Origin: RHKX01 sp963823275
Lineage (GTDB): Bacteria; Actinomycetota; Thermoleophilia; Solirubrobacterales; 70-9
Direction: 5' to 3'
DNA length: 64,000 nucleotides
Assembly: GCA_963823275.1 (NCBI GenBank)
Contig: CAWGKW010000002.1
Coordinates: 1,116,001 to 1,180,000 of the forward strand
Part shown: one piece after another, positions 27,909 through 39,065 of the stretch
Layout: each line of letters opens with the position of its first letter
Numbering within the stretch: the stretch's first letter is position 1
The notes under the pieces: generated by a model
What the model was told of the DNA's origin: nothing
The model's database searches: none
The model's input: only the letters and a program-made list of their open reading frames with translations
Made by a program: the position numbers and the translations under genes

Positions 27909-27965
27909 CCGCCCTTCCCCGTCCCGTCGGTCATCGACCGCGGGCCGTCCCACACGGAGGCAGCC

Positions 27966-29207
27966 GTGGCAAGAATCCTGATCGGCGTCAGCGGCGGCAT
28001 CGCCGCTTACAAGGCCGTCGAACTCGCTCGCCTCGCCACTTTGGCCGGTCACGGCGTGCGGGTGACGATGACCGAATCGGCGCGGCGATTCGTCGGCGCG
28101 GCGACCTTCGAGGGCATCGTCGGGGCTCCGGTGCTCACCGACGAGTTCACCCGCGACCCGCTGGGGGGCGTCTACCCGGGGGACACTCCTCCCGAGCACG
28201 ACCCGATCTCCCACGTCGCCCTGGCCGAGAACGCCGATGTCTTCGTGGTTGCGCCGGCCTCGGCCAACACCGTCGCCAAGCTGGCCGCCGGCATCTGCGA
28301 CTCACTGCTGACGACCTCATTTCTGGCCTGCAGCGCTCCCCGCGTACTCGCTCCGGCGATGAACGGGCATATGTGGGAGGCCGAGGCGACCCGGGCCAAC
28401 GTCGCTCTCCTGCGCGAGCGGGGGGTCGAGGTGATGGAGCCGGCGGTCGGCCCCCTCGCCTCGCGCGGTGAGCACGGCCGGGGACGGATGCCGGAGCCGG
28501 CGCAGATCATGGGGGCGATCGAGGCTCGACTCGGCGAAGTGGCCGACGGCGACCTCGCCGGGGCGCGGGTGCTCGTGACCGCCGGAGGGACGCGGGAGGC
28601 GATCGACCCGGTGCGGTTCATCGGCAATCGCTCGAGCGGACGCATGGGGGTGGCGCTGGCGGAGGCCGCGGCGGCGCGGGGGGCCGAGGTGACCCTGGTC
28701 GCGGCGAACGTGACCCAGCCGACAACTCCGGGAATCGAGCGGATCGACCTGGTCAGCTCCGCCGAGCTCGCCGCCGCAACCAGGGCCGAGTTCGAGCGGG
28801 CCGATGTACTGCTGATGGCCGCTGCCGTCGCGGACTTCCGGCCGGTGGAGATCCACGACACCAAGATCGTTCGCGAGGGCTCCGGTGGGATGCAGCTCGA
28901 CCTCGAGCCGACCGAGGACGTGCTGGCCGGGTTGGCCTCCCATCGCCGCGACGGGCAGGTGCTCGTCGGGTTCGCCGCCGAGCATGGGGGCGAGTTCGTC
29001 GCCCGTGCGCGCGGCAAGCTCGAGCGCAAGGGCCTCGATGCGATCGTCGTCAACGACGTCTCCGACGCCTCGATCGGCTTCGAGGCCGTCGAGAACGAGG
29101 TGACCATCGTCGAAAGCGACGACGTGACCGAGATCGGGAGGGCGTCGAAGCGGATCGTGGCCGACGCGATTCTCGACCAGGTGGCCCGGATCAGGAGGGG
29201 CCGTTAG
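27966..29207 (+). CDS. coaBC: bifunctional phosphopantothenoylcysteine decarboxylase / phosphopantothenate-cysteine ligase
   Basis: A 413-residue fusion in the coenzyme A pathway. The N-terminal CoaC flavoprotein half has GVSGGIAAYKAVEL, PASANTVAKLAAGICD and APAMNGHMW (about residue 126). The C-terminal CoaB half begins near residue 196 with VLVTAGGTREAIDPVRFIGNRSSGRMG and includes the VLLMAAAVADFRP and NDVSDASIGF segments. GTG 27966 has GGAGG 6 bases upstream. Its place after gmk-rpoZ is the common bacterial order. An insert of about 20 residues (LGGVYPGDTPPEHDPIS) lies between strands of the CoaC half. Confidence 0.96.
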   Translation: MARILIGVSGGIAAYKAVELARLATLAGHGVRVTMTESARRFVGAATFEGIVGAPVLTDEFTRDPLGGVYPGDTPPEHDPISHVALAENADVFVVAPASANTVAKLAAGICDSLLTTSFLACSAPRVLAPAMNGHMWEAEATRANVALLRERGVEVMEPAVGPLASRGEHGRGRMPEPAQIMGAIEARLGEVADGDLAGARVLVTAGGTREAIDPVRFIGNRSSGRMGVALAEAAAARGAEVTLVAANVTQPTTPGIERIDLVSSAELAAATRAEFERADVLLMAAAVADFRPVEIHDTKIVREGSGGMQLDLEPTEDVLAGLASHRRDGQVLVGFAAEHGGEFVARARGKLERKGLDAIVVNDVSDASIGFEAVENEVTIVESDDVTEIGRASKRIVADAILDQVARIRRGR

Positions 29208-29274
29208 CGGCGGCCTTGGGGCGCTCGGCGGCCGGTCAGCCTGCCGATTGCCTCCCGTTCCTACACTTCCTGGG

Positions 29275-30450
29275 GTGAACGACGTACTGATTCTCGGCTC
29301 GACCGGGTCGATCGGCGAGCAGGCCATCGACGTGATCGGGCGTTCACCCGATCTGCGGGTCGCCGGCTTGACGGCGGATCGCAGCTGGGAGAGCCTGCTC
29401 GCACAGGCCGAAGCCAACTCGGTTCGGACGGTCGCCCTGGCCGATCCGGCGGCCGCCGAGGCCGCGCGGGCATCGGGCTGGAGCGGCGAGGTGCTCGGCG
29501 GCGATCAGGGCATCCGCGATCTGATCCTTCGCCTCGAGCCCGACGTCGTGCTCAACGCAATCGTCGGATCCGCCGGGCTGGGCCCGACCATCGTCACCCT
29601 CAGCGAGGGGATCGAGCTGGCGCTGGCGAACAAGGAGAGCCTCGTGGTCGGAGGCGAACTCGTGATGGCTCTCGCCGAGGCGAGCGAGACCCGGATCCTG
29701 CCCGTGGACTCCGAACACTCGGCGCTCTTCCAGCTGATCGCAGCGGAGCGGCCGGGAGTGGTCGATCGCCTCGTCCTGACCGCATCCGGGGGTCCGTTCC
29801 GCGGCCGAACGGACTTGGGCGATGTGACCAGGGAGGAGGCGCTCGCGCATCCCACCTGGGAGATGGGCGGCAAGATCACGATCGACTCGGCGACACTGAT
29901 GAACAAGGGCCTGGAGCTGATCGAAGCCCATCACCTCTTCGCGGTCCCCTACGAGCGGATCGATGTCGTCGTCCACCCGCAGTCTCTGATCCACTCGTTG
30001 ATCAGCCTCGTCGACGGCTCGACGACCGCCCACCTCGGCCATCCCGACATGCGCGTGCCGATCGCATATGCCCTCCATGGTCCGGAGCGGATCGACCTCC
30101 CCGTGGAGCGCCTGAACCTCGCCGAGATCGGCGAGCTCACGTTCGAGGCTCCCGACACCGAGCTCTTTCCCTGCCTGCGCCTTGCTCGCGAGGCCGGCGA
30201 GGCCGGCGGCATGGCGCCGTGCGTGCTCAACGCTGCGAACGAGGTCGCCGTCGAGGCTTTCCTGGCGGGCTCGCTGCCGTTCGCCGGTATTCCGGCGCTG
30301 GTGGAGCGCGTGCTCGAGACGGTGTCCGCTCCGCCCGCGACCCACTTCGCCGACCTCTTCGAATGCGACCTCGAGGCCCGCGAGCGCGCCGCGGCCGAGC
30401 TCGGCGAAGCGTCTCGTCAGGCCGCCGGCAACGGGAGCGTTCTCCGATGA
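29275..30450 (+). CDS. dxr: 1-deoxy-D-xylulose 5-phosphate reductoisomerase
   Basis: A 391-residue enzyme making 2-C-methyl-D-erythritol 4-phosphate, the second step of the MEP isoprenoid route. The NADPH motif GSTGSIG is at residue 8, ALANKESLVVGGEL is near 121, and the metal and substrate site VDSEHSALFQ is near 146. ASGGPFRG and MGGKITIDSATLMNKGLELIEAH follow. GTG 29275 is chosen over an upstream in-frame codon because a TACACT -10-like box lies 7 bases before it, indicating a leaderless start. The stop overlaps rseP. ispG, a later enzyme of the same route, is 10 kb downstream. Confidence 0.96.
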   Translation: MNDVLILGSTGSIGEQAIDVIGRSPDLRVAGLTADRSWESLLAQAEANSVRTVALADPAAAEAARASGWSGEVLGGDQGIRDLILRLEPDVVLNAIVGSAGLGPTIVTLSEGIELALANKESLVVGGELVMALAEASETRILPVDSEHSALFQLIAAERPGVVDRLVLTASGGPFRGRTDLGDVTREEALAHPTWEMGGKITIDSATLMNKGLELIEAHHLFAVPYERIDVVVHPQSLIHSLISLVDGSTTAHLGHPDMRVPIAYALHGPERIDLPVERLNLAEIGELTFEAPDTELFPCLRLAREAGEAGGMAPCVLNAANEVAVEAFLAGSLPFAGIPALVERVLETVSAPPATHFADLFECDLEARERAAAELGEASRQAAGNGSVLR

Positions 30451-31571
30451 GCTGGGTGTTGGCGATCTCCGGGTTCGCGTTCCTCGTGGTCGTCCACGAG
30501 GCGGGGCACTTCACGGCGGCCAAAGCCGTGGGGATGCGGGTCGAGCGGTTCTTTCTCTTCTTCCCACCGAAGCTCGTCTCGATCACCCGGGGGGAGACGG
30601 AGTACGGAATCGGCGCGATCCCGCTCGGAGGCTTCGTCAAGATCACGGGCATGAACCCGGAGGAGGAGATCCCCCCGGAGGTCGTCGACCGCGCCTACTA
30701 CAGACAACCGGTCTGGAAGCGCATCGTGGTGATCGCGGCCGGCCCGTTCGTCAACATCGCGCTGGCGCTGGTCCTCTTCTTCGTCCTGGCGGTCGGCTTC
30801 GGGCTCGACACCGGTCCGACGAACCGGGTCGGAACCGTCAGCGAGGACCTCCCCGCGGCGAAGGTCCTGCAGCCGGGCGATGAGCTGGTCTCCATCGACG
30901 GTGAGAACGTGGGTGATCTGCCCCCGCAGGAGCTCGCCGATGCGGTTCGCGCTCAGGTGGCGACGCATGAGTGCGAGGGGACTCCGATCGACGGCTGCGT
31001 CGCCTCGACTCCCGCCGTGGTCAGGGTGATCCGCGACGGCGAGCCGCTGGTCGTCAGCGTGAAGCCCGTCTACGACACGCCCGAGGAGGTGCCGGGGGCG
31101 CCCGCCATCGAGCCGCGCATGGTGATCGGATTCGGCTACGAGGCGGAGCGGGAGACCGTCTCGGCCGGGGAAGGTGCCAGCTTCGCCATCGATCGCCTCT
31201 GGTACGTGACCAGCCAGACCGCTCAGGTCTTCTCTCGGATCTTCGATGCCGAGGCGCGCGATCAGATCTCGGGCGTCGTCGGCGCCACGGAGGTGACCAG
31301 GCAGAGCTTCGAGTTCGACACCCGCCAGGCGATCGGGGTGCTCGCGGTGATCAGCCTCTCGCTCGGCCTGATCAACCTGCTCCCGTTCCTGCCCCTCGAC
31401 GGCGGCCACATCTTCTGGGCGCTGGTCGAGAAGGTCCGAGGCAAGCCGGTCCCGCTGCGAATCATGGAGCGCTCCGGGGTGGTGGGCTTCGCGCTCGTTC
31501 TGGTTCTCTTCGTGATCGGCCTGGAGAACGACATCGGCCGCCTCACCGGCGAGGGTTTCAACGTTCGCTGA
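30447..31571 (+). CDS. rseP: RseP/Rip1-family site-2 intramembrane metalloprotease (M50)
   Basis: The 374-residue membrane protease has the zinc motif HEAGH in its first membrane helix (about residue 19), a PDZ domain in the middle (VGTVSEDLPAAKVLQPGDELVSIDG, near 130-150) and the third ligand in LPLDGGHIFW (about residue 315). It cleaves membrane-embedded anti-sigma factors and other single-pass substrates. ATG 30447 overlaps dxr by 4 bases; the dxr-rseP-ispG order is widespread in actinobacteria, although here ispG is displaced. The Arg-rich FFPPKL region follows the first helix as usual. Confidence 0.94.
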   Translation: MSWVLAISGFAFLVVVHEAGHFTAAKAVGMRVERFFLFFPPKLVSITRGETEYGIGAIPLGGFVKITGMNPEEEIPPEVVDRAYYRQPVWKRIVVIAAGPFVNIALALVLFFVLAVGFGLDTGPTNRVGTVSEDLPAAKVLQPGDELVSIDGENVGDLPPQELADAVRAQVATHECEGTPIDGCVASTPAVVRVIRDGEPLVVSVKPVYDTPEEVPGAPAIEPRMVIGFGYEAERETVSAGEGASFAIDRLWYVTSQTAQVFSRIFDAEARDQISGVVGATEVTRQSFEFDTRQAIGVLAVISLSLGLINLLPFLPLDGGHIFWALVEKVRGKPVPLRIMERSGVVGFALVLVLFVIGLENDIGRLTGEGFNVR

Positions 31572-31642
31572 CGCCCTGAGAGGCTCGAGGGCTTGGTTGC
31601 GCTAGTTTTCGGCCCAACCCCTGGGAACCCCTGAGGAGGGCA

Positions 31643-33457
31643 ATGAGGATGGAAGCGACGACGGCTGAGCGGTACACGAGCGGCGGACCCGGCGTAGAGC
31701 CGCCCGTTTCGAGCTTTCCGAAGGCATTTCACGAGACCGTTGCTCGCCTCGGCGACGGCGACGCGTTGATCCAGGGGGATGAGCGCGTCAGCTGGAACGA
31801 GCTCCGTGAGCGGGCCCGGGCCGTCGCCGGCGGACTTGCCGCAATCGGGGTCGGCAAGGGCGACACGGTCGCGCTGATGCTCAACAACCGGATCGAGTTC
31901 TTTCCGATCGACCTCGGAGTGGTGACCCTCGGCGGGGTGCCCTTCTCGATCTACCAGACGGCCTCGCCCGAGCAGATCACCTACGTCGTCGGCGACGCCG
32001 GCGCCAAGGTCGCGATCGTTGAGAAGTCGTTCCTCGAGGTCTTCGAGAAGGCCCGCGGGGACCTACCGGACCTGGAGCATCTGATCGTGCTCGACGGCGA
32101 CGGCGGGACGATGAGCTTCGAGGACCTGATCGCCACCGATCCGGACTTCGACGACGACGCCGCTGCCGACGAGGTCCAGCTCGACGATCTGCTGACGTTG
32201 ATCTACACCTCCGGCACCACCGGTCCTCCCAAGGGCGTCGAGCTCACCCATCGCAACCTGCTCGGCCTGGTTTCGGGCGTCGACGACCTGATCCATTTCC
32301 CGGAGGAGGGCGGCAAGATCATCTCGTGGCTGCCGGCCGCTCACATCGCCGAGCGGGGCGCGCACTACTACCTGCCGCTGACCAAGGGCGGGACGGTCTC
32401 GATCTGTCCCGACCCGAGGACGATCATCGACTTCCTGCCGACCGTGCGGCCGACCTGGTTCTTCGCCGTGCCGCGGGTCTGGGAGAAGCTCAAGGCGGGG
32501 CTCGAGACGATGCTCGCGAACCTGCCCGAGGAACAGCGCGAACCGGCCCAGCAGGGCATGCAGGCCGCGATCCAGAAGGTCCGCCTCGAACAGGCGGGGG
32601 AGCCGGTCCCAGCCGAGATCGCCGCCGCCGCCGCCGCGATGGAGGAGCAGATGTTCGCCGGATTGCGGGTCCACCTCGGGCTCGACCAGCTCGCCGCCGT
32701 CAACGTCGGTGCCGCGCCCACCCCTGTCGAGGTGCTGGAGTTCTTCCACGCGATCGGGATCCCGGTGTCCGAGCTCTGGGGGATGTCTGAGACCTGTGGG
32801 GCGGCGACGGTCAACCCGCCCGGCAAGGTCAAGCTGGGGACGGTCGGCCCGCCGCTTCCGGGGGTCGACATTCGTCTCGCCGAGGACGGCGAGGTGCAGG
32901 TCCGGGGCAGCCTGATCATGGCCGGCTACCGCAACCTGCCGGACAAGACCGCTGAGACGATCGACGAGGAGGGGTGGCTGGTCACCGGCGACATCGGCGA
33001 GATCGACGAGGACGGCTACCTGAAGATCGTCGATCGCAAGAAGGAGCTGATCATCAACGCCGCCGGCAAGAACATGTCGCCGGCCTCGATCGAGGCGCAC
33101 CTGAAGTCCGCGAGCCCGTTGATCGGTCAGGCGGTGGCGATCGGCGACGCCCGGCCCTACAACGTCGCGCTGGTCGTCCTCGACGCCGAGTACGCCCCAA
33201 CCTGGGCCGCTCAGCAGGGGATCGAGTTCGAGGACGTCGCTTCGCTGGTCGAGCACGAGGAGGTACTCGCGGCCGTCCAGGACGCTGTGGATGTCGCCAA
33301 CGCGAAGATGTCCAGGGTCGAGCAGATAAAGAAGTTCAAGCTGCTCCCGGAGGAGTGGATGCCGGGCGGCGACGAGCTGACGCCGACGATGAAGTTGAAG
33401 CGGAAGCCGATCGGCGAGAAGTACGACGCCGAGATCGAGGCGCTCTACGCCAAGTAG
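31643..33457 (+). CDS. long-chain acyl-CoA synthetase (AMP-binding, FadD15-like)
   Basis: A 604-residue ANL-superfamily enzyme that activates fatty acids through acyl-AMP to acyl-CoA. The phosphate-binding loop is YTSGTTGPPKGVELTHRN (about residues 189-206), and SWLPAAHIAER follows. WGMSETCGAATVNP is the adenine and carboxylate motif, VTGDIGEIDEDGYLKIVDRKKELI the hinge region, and the catalytic Lys comes in the late TPTMKLKRK. The domain layout with a long insert (EEQREPAQQGMQAAIQKVR) matches FadD15-type enzymes. ATG 31643 has GAGGAGG 4 bases upstream; a TAGTTT box at 31603 may be its -10. It stands alone. Confidence 0.93.
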   Translation: MRMEATTAERYTSGGPGVEPPVSSFPKAFHETVARLGDGDALIQGDERVSWNELRERARAVAGGLAAIGVGKGDTVALMLNNRIEFFPIDLGVVTLGGVPFSIYQTASPEQITYVVGDAGAKVAIVEKSFLEVFEKARGDLPDLEHLIVLDGDGGTMSFEDLIATDPDFDDDAAADEVQLDDLLTLIYTSGTTGPPKGVELTHRNLLGLVSGVDDLIHFPEEGGKIISWLPAAHIAERGAHYYLPLTKGGTVSICPDPRTIIDFLPTVRPTWFFAVPRVWEKLKAGLETMLANLPEEQREPAQQGMQAAIQKVRLEQAGEPVPAEIAAAAAAMEEQMFAGLRVHLGLDQLAAVNVGAAPTPVEVLEFFHAIGIPVSELWGMSETCGAATVNPPGKVKLGTVGPPLPGVDIRLAEDGEVQVRGSLIMAGYRNLPDKTAETIDEEGWLVTGDIGEIDEDGYLKIVDRKKELIINAAGKNMSPASIEAHLKSASPLIGQAVAIGDARPYNVALVVLDAEYAPTWAAQQGIEFEDVASLVEHEEVLAAVQDAVDVANAKMSRVEQIKKFKLLPEEWMPGGDELTPTMKLKRKPIGEKYDAEIEALYAK

Positions 33458-33545
33458 GGGGGTCGCCCGGCGGCGCTCGGTCCTCGGCACCTCGCGGGTG
33501 CCGATCGCGCGATTGCGGGAGTGTCGTGATGGGTAGGGTCGGTCG

Positions 33546-34928
33546 GTGCCGCGGCGTCGCTTCCATCTGAGCAGCTCGGAGCTGCGGCCTCGGGTCGAGG
33601 CGGTCCTTCGTGAGGCCGGGGTCTCCGAGGGGTTTCCCGCCGACGTCGTGGCGGCGGCCGAGCGGACCGCACCCGCCTCCGACGGGCGCGAGCGGGTCGA
33701 CCTCCCCTTCGTGACCATCGACCCACCGGGCGCCCGGGATCTCGACCAGGCGCTCCACATCGAGCGGACCGAGGGGGGCTTCCGGGTCAGCTACGCGATC
33801 GCCGACGTCGGCGCCCTGGTCGACGCCGGCTCTCCGCTCGATGCCGAGGCGCACTCGAGGGGGGTGACCGTCTATGCGCCGGAGGCGAAGGTGCCCCTGT
33901 ACCCGCCGTCGCTGTCGGAGGGGTCCGGCAGCCTGCTGGCGAACGAGTGGCGCTCGGCAATCCTCTGGACGATCGAGCTCGATGGCTCCGGCGAGCAGGT
34001 TGGGGTCGAGGTGAGGCGGGCGGAGGTCAGGAGCACCGCGCAGCACAACTACGCCGACATCCCACCGGAGCTCGCCGGACCGCTCGCCGAAGTCGGCGTG
34101 CTGAGGGCGGCGCTCGAGCGCGAGCGGGGAGGGGTGAGCCTGAGACTCCCCGAGCAGGAGGTCGTCGCCGACGGGGACGGAGGCTGGACGACCGGGTACC
34201 GGGCACCACTTCCGAGCGAGGACCACAACGCGCAGATCTCGCTGCTGACCGGGATGGCGGCCGCGCGGCTGATGCTGGACGCGGGCACCGGCATCCTGCG
34301 GATTCAGGAGGCCCCGGAGGAGGCGTCGTTGCAGCGGTTTCGGCTGCAGGCGCGGGCGCTTGGAGTGGAGTGGCCCCAGGGGCTTGGCTACGGCGCCTTC
34401 ATCCGCACCCTGGACCCCCGGGAGCCCAGGCAGGCGGCGCTGATGCAGGAGGCGGCGGGGATCGGTCGCGGAGCGCGCTACGAGGCGTTCGACGGCAACC
34501 CCCCGGTCGCGCGGTCGGAGCGGTTTCATTTTTCGATCGCCGCCGATTACGCGCACGCAACAGCACCCCTGCGGCGCCTGCAGGACCGCTACGTCTCCGA
34601 GTGCTGCCTGGCGGCCGCGGAGGGGTCGCAGCCGCCAGGCTGGGTTCGCAAGGGCCTGGCGGCGCTGCCCGAGCTGATGCAGCTCAGCGACCGCCGGGCG
34701 TCGGCCGTCGAGCGCGGGGTCGTCGATCTGGTCGAGGCGCTGGTCCTGAGCGGCCGGGAGGGTGAGCGCTTTCAGGCGCTGGTCATCGACGATGGAACCC
34801 TGCAGCTGATCGAACCGGCGGTCCGGGCGCGGGTCGAGGGGGCGTGTCCGGAACCGGGAACCGAGGTCACTGCGGTACTCCGGTCCGTCGACATCGGGCG
34901 GAGATCGGTCGCCTTCGAGGTCGTCTAG
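33546..34928 (+). CDS. RNB-domain 3'-5' exoribonuclease (RNase II/R family)
   Basis: The 460-residue protein is almost entirely an RNB catalytic domain. VTIDPPGARDLDQALHI (about residues 56-72) carries the Asp cluster that binds two Mg ions, and SYAIADVGALVDAGSPLD follows. PLYPPSLSEGSGSLL and HFSIAADYAHATAPLRRLQDRYV hold the RNA-binding Arg. N-terminal cold-shock domains and a full S1 domain are absent, so it is a short-form enzyme, and it lacks the long tail of RNase R. GTG 33546 lies 6 bases after TAGGGT, suggesting a leaderless mRNA. The next gene starts on the base after its stop. Confidence 0.88.
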   Translation: MPRRRFHLSSSELRPRVEAVLREAGVSEGFPADVVAAAERTAPASDGRERVDLPFVTIDPPGARDLDQALHIERTEGGFRVSYAIADVGALVDAGSPLDAEAHSRGVTVYAPEAKVPLYPPSLSEGSGSLLANEWRSAILWTIELDGSGEQVGVEVRRAEVRSTAQHNYADIPPELAGPLAEVGVLRAALERERGGVSLRLPEQEVVADGDGGWTTGYRAPLPSEDHNAQISLLTGMAAARLMLDAGTGILRIQEAPEEASLQRFRLQARALGVEWPQGLGYGAFIRTLDPREPRQAALMQEAAGIGRGARYEAFDGNPPVARSERFHFSIAADYAHATAPLRRLQDRYVSECCLAAAEGSQPPGWVRKGLAALPELMQLSDRRASAVERGVVDLVEALVLSGREGERFQALVIDDGTLQLIEPAVRARVEGACPEPGTEVTAVLRSVDIGRRSVAFEVV

Positions 34929-36030
34929 ATGCTGCGAATGATTGAGATCGAGACCCCGGAGGAGCTGGCGATCCACATGCGCGAGCGCGGTCACCTGCGC
35001 CGAGCGGTCATCCAGGGAGTCGATCTGGGCGAGGCCTCGGTGGATTGGTCTTCCGCCGACGTACGCGGGGCCTTCTTCATCGGCTGCCGGGCTCCGGACG
35101 CCGCCTCGGCACTGGCCCTGCAGCGAAGCGGCGCGGTGGTGATTCCGGACCTCGGGGAGGGCCGGCCCTTTCGCATCTACCCGCCCCACCTCTACACCTA
35201 CGACGAGCTCGTCGGCGGCGGGATAGACGCGGCGGTTCAGGACTACGTCGAGCGCTCCAGCGGCCACACCGGCGACCCCGATCCCGATCGGCCGATCGAG
35301 GCGATCGCCCAGCGTCTCCACGATACGGCGATGTCGGACGCGATCTGGGAGCTGGTGCTGCCGGAGGACGATGCCCCTCGGCGAATGGTCGGAGTCATGG
35401 GAGGCCACGCGACCCGGCGCGACGCCGAGATCTACCGCCGGATCGTCGAGGTCGCCTACGGGCTGACCGAAGCGGGCTTCACGATCGCGACGGGAGGTGG
35501 GCCGGGGATCATGGAGGCGGGGAATCTCGGGGCGTTCCTGACTTGCAGCGGAGACTCGCGATCGATCGACCCGGCCATCGAGCAGCTGTCGGCTGCACCG
35601 ACGGTCCACGATCCCGAGTACGAATCGAGGGCGGAGGCAGTCCACCGCCTGCATGCCGATCGGCCCGGGGGAATCAGCCTCGCGATCCCCACGTGGCTCT
35701 ACGACCACGAGCCCGTCGGGCGCTTCGCCTCTCACATCGCCAAGTACTTCGCCAACTCGATCCGCGAGGACGGCCTCTTGCGGGTGGCCGGGGCCGGGAT
35801 CCTATTCGCGCCCGGTGGGGCTGGAACCGTTCAGGAGGTGTTTCAGGACCTGGCCGTGAACACGTACTCGGAGCCCGCCCGGCGCGCTCCCATGGTGTTC
35901 TTCGGTCGCGAGCACTTCCGCTCGTCCGGCGTTCACGAGGTCGTGGTGCGCATGGCCGCAGCCGCCGATCCGCCGTTCGACGAGCTGGTCGCGATCACCG
36001 ACGACGTCGGTGAGGCGGTCGAGCGGATCG

Positions 36031-36041
<11 letters not shown>
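34929..36041 (+). CDS. LOG-family nucleotide 5'-monophosphate nucleosidase (PpnN-like)
   Basis: A 370-residue protein. After a 130-residue N-terminal region of uncertain fold, a Rossmann-like LOG domain shows GVMGGHATRRDAEIYR, ATGGGPGIMEAGNLGAFL (about residue 195) and the catalytic loop PGGAGTVQEVFQD (about residue 297). The size and N-terminal domain resemble PpnN, which splits nucleoside monophosphates into base and ribose 5-phosphate, rather than the roughly 190-residue plant-type LOG. ATG follows the RNB stop with no gap, so the two are co-translated. An exoribonuclease making NMPs next to an NMP nucleosidase suggests RNA turnover linked to base salvage; this is inference. Confidence 0.85.
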
Positions 36042-37695
<1,654 letters not shown>

Positions 37696-37745
37696 GGGAA
37701 CGGCGCAGGATAGAGCGCCCGCCTCGTGTCACAGTTCGTGGCCCG

Positions 37746-38165
37746 ATGACCCCCGCCGAGCTTCGAGACCTGTGCCTGTCGATGCCCGGAGCGTCGGAGA
37801 CGTTCCCGTTCGGACCCGAGACATCGGTCTTCAAGGTCGGTGGCAAGATCTTCGCCCTCTCGGGGCTGGGAGCGGAGCGGCTTCGGGTCAGCGTCAAGAG
37901 CGATCCGGAGGTCGCGACGGGTCTCCGGTCGACTCACGAGTCGGTCGTCGCGGGATATCACCTGAACAAGCGTCACTGGATCACGGTGACGCTCGGCGGC
38001 GACGCCCCCGACGAGCTGATCCGCGACCTGATCGAGGACAGCCACGATCTCGTCCGGCCCAGGCGCCACCCGCGCGGCGGGCGGCAGCTAGCTGCGCTTG
38101 CGCTTGAACCTGTAGGTCGGCCGGGCTGGGGTCGGACGTCCCGGCGAGCACCGCCCGAACGCTGA
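37746..38165 (+). CDS. MmcQ/YjbR-family (DNA-binding-like) protein
   Basis: The 139 residues from ATG 37746 show the family pattern ELRDLCLSMPGASETFPFGPETSVFKVGGKIFAL, then VSVKSDPEVATGLRSTHESVVAGYHLNKRHWITVTL, with DELIRDLIEDSHDLV at the end of the fold (about residue 115). The double-wing fold of YjbR proteins is known, but no biochemical role is assigned. The last 25 or so residues are Arg/Pro/Gly-rich and unlike the family; they run into the convergent neighbour, where a frameshift is suspected. The true end may therefore be misread. ettA lies divergent, 50 bases away. Confidence 0.83.
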   Translation: MTPAELRDLCLSMPGASETFPFGPETSVFKVGGKIFALSGLGAERLRVSVKSDPEVATGLRSTHESVVAGYHLNKRHWITVTLGGDAPDELIRDLIEDSHDLVRPRRHPRGGRQLAALALEPVGRPGWGRTSRRAPPER

Positions 38166-39003
38166 AGACGTGCTTGCCACGTTTGATCCGCTTCAGCTTC
38201 AGCGGGGAGGCACACGGTTTGTAGGGCTTACCGTCGAGCCTGCACTCGAAGCTCGCCCCGGCGTCCGGCGACGAGAACCTGAACTTCGCCTTGGCGGCCT
38301 TGATCTTCTTCTTCGGGCCCTTGTCGATCACGGTATCGGGGGCCGGGACGCTGCAGGCTACCTCGGTGGGCGTGACCGAGTTCGGCCGTGGATTCGGGTC
38401 ATTGGTGAGTGAGAAGTCGGTGGCCGAGTCGTCGGTGTCGTCACTCGCCTCGAGGAGGGTTGCGCACCCTGGGGCAATGCTCCTGACGATCGAGTTGGTG
38501 TCGGTGATCCCGCTCGGCGAGACGGGCGACCCCGCCGGACTGGGGAGGCCGGCGAGTCCCGCCGGCGTGATGTCGCCCCAGGCGACGCAGTCGAGCGCGT
38601 CGAAGCACGCGGCGCCACCGCTGGGGACGATCAGCGTGCCCATGTTGCTCGTGAAGTCCGCGCTGACCGCGTCGGGCGGAAACAGGTCGGCGATCACGAT
38701 CGTCCGCTGCGTCTCGGCGTTCGGCACGTTGGCGTTCATGGTGGCGGTGTGGGTCACCGCACCGTTCTTGTCGTAGAACACGACGCTGTGACCGCTGACC
38801 ACGTTCTGACCGTCCGAATAGGCCTGAAGCTCGACGAACGCGCAGTCTGGGCATAGGAGGGTTCCCGGGTAGACCTCGCTGATCTTCGTCAGGTGGAAGT
38901 TCGCCGAGGCGGCCGGGGGGGCGAGCATCGCGATCAGCACGATGCCGATGGCGGCGGTCAATCCGGTCCTTCTCCTCACTCCGTAACCGTACCGGCCGAT
39001 CAT
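37981..39003 (-). CDS. secreted protein with a C-terminal Ig-like repeat; apparent frameshift near its end
   Basis: From ATG 39003 the protein has a signal peptide (TGLTAAIGIVLIAMLAPPAASA). A lamin-tail-like domain follows (HLTKISEVYPGT...FVELQAYSDGQN, HSVVFYDKNG), and then a cysteine-bearing Ig-like repeat (FRFSSPDAGASFECRLDG...GKHVFSVRAVL). Such repeats normally close with DPSPATYRFKRKR. Here the frame breaks after DPSPA: one base less at about 38118 gives TYRFKRKRS and a stop at 38088-38090, whereas the read frame runs on to 37981 as Arg/Gly-rich junk over the YjbR gene. A sequencing error or recent mutation is likely, and the real gene is probably 38088-39003. It has no assigned function and is presumably a surface protein. 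Confidence 0.75.
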   Translation of the reverse strand: MIGRYGYGVRRRTGLTAAIGIVLIAMLAPPAASANFHLTKISEVYPGTLLCPDCAFVELQAYSDGQNVVSGHSVVFYDKNGAVTHTATMNANVPNAETQRTIVIADLFPPDAVSADFTSNMGTLIVPSGGAACFDALDCVAWGDITPAGLAGLPSPAGSPVSPSGITDTNSIVRSIAPGCATLLEASDDTDDSATDFSLTNDPNPRPNSVTPTEVACSVPAPDTVIDKGPKKKIKAAKAKFRFSSPDAGASFECRLDGKPYKPCASPLKLKRIKRGKHVFSVRAVLAGTSDPSPADLQVQAQAQLAAARRAGGAWAGRDRGCPRSGRGSARRGRRRRASP

Positions 39004-39065
39004 GGCCCTGTCCACACCCCGTCCCGCCCGGACGACGCGTCGTCGATTGTTGGATACTCCGGCCC

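Noticed and set aside
33336..35735. Open frame of 799 codons on the minus strand
   Set aside because: It is antisense to the RNB and LOG genes, both with clear catalytic motifs. Its composition is typical of a shadow frame.
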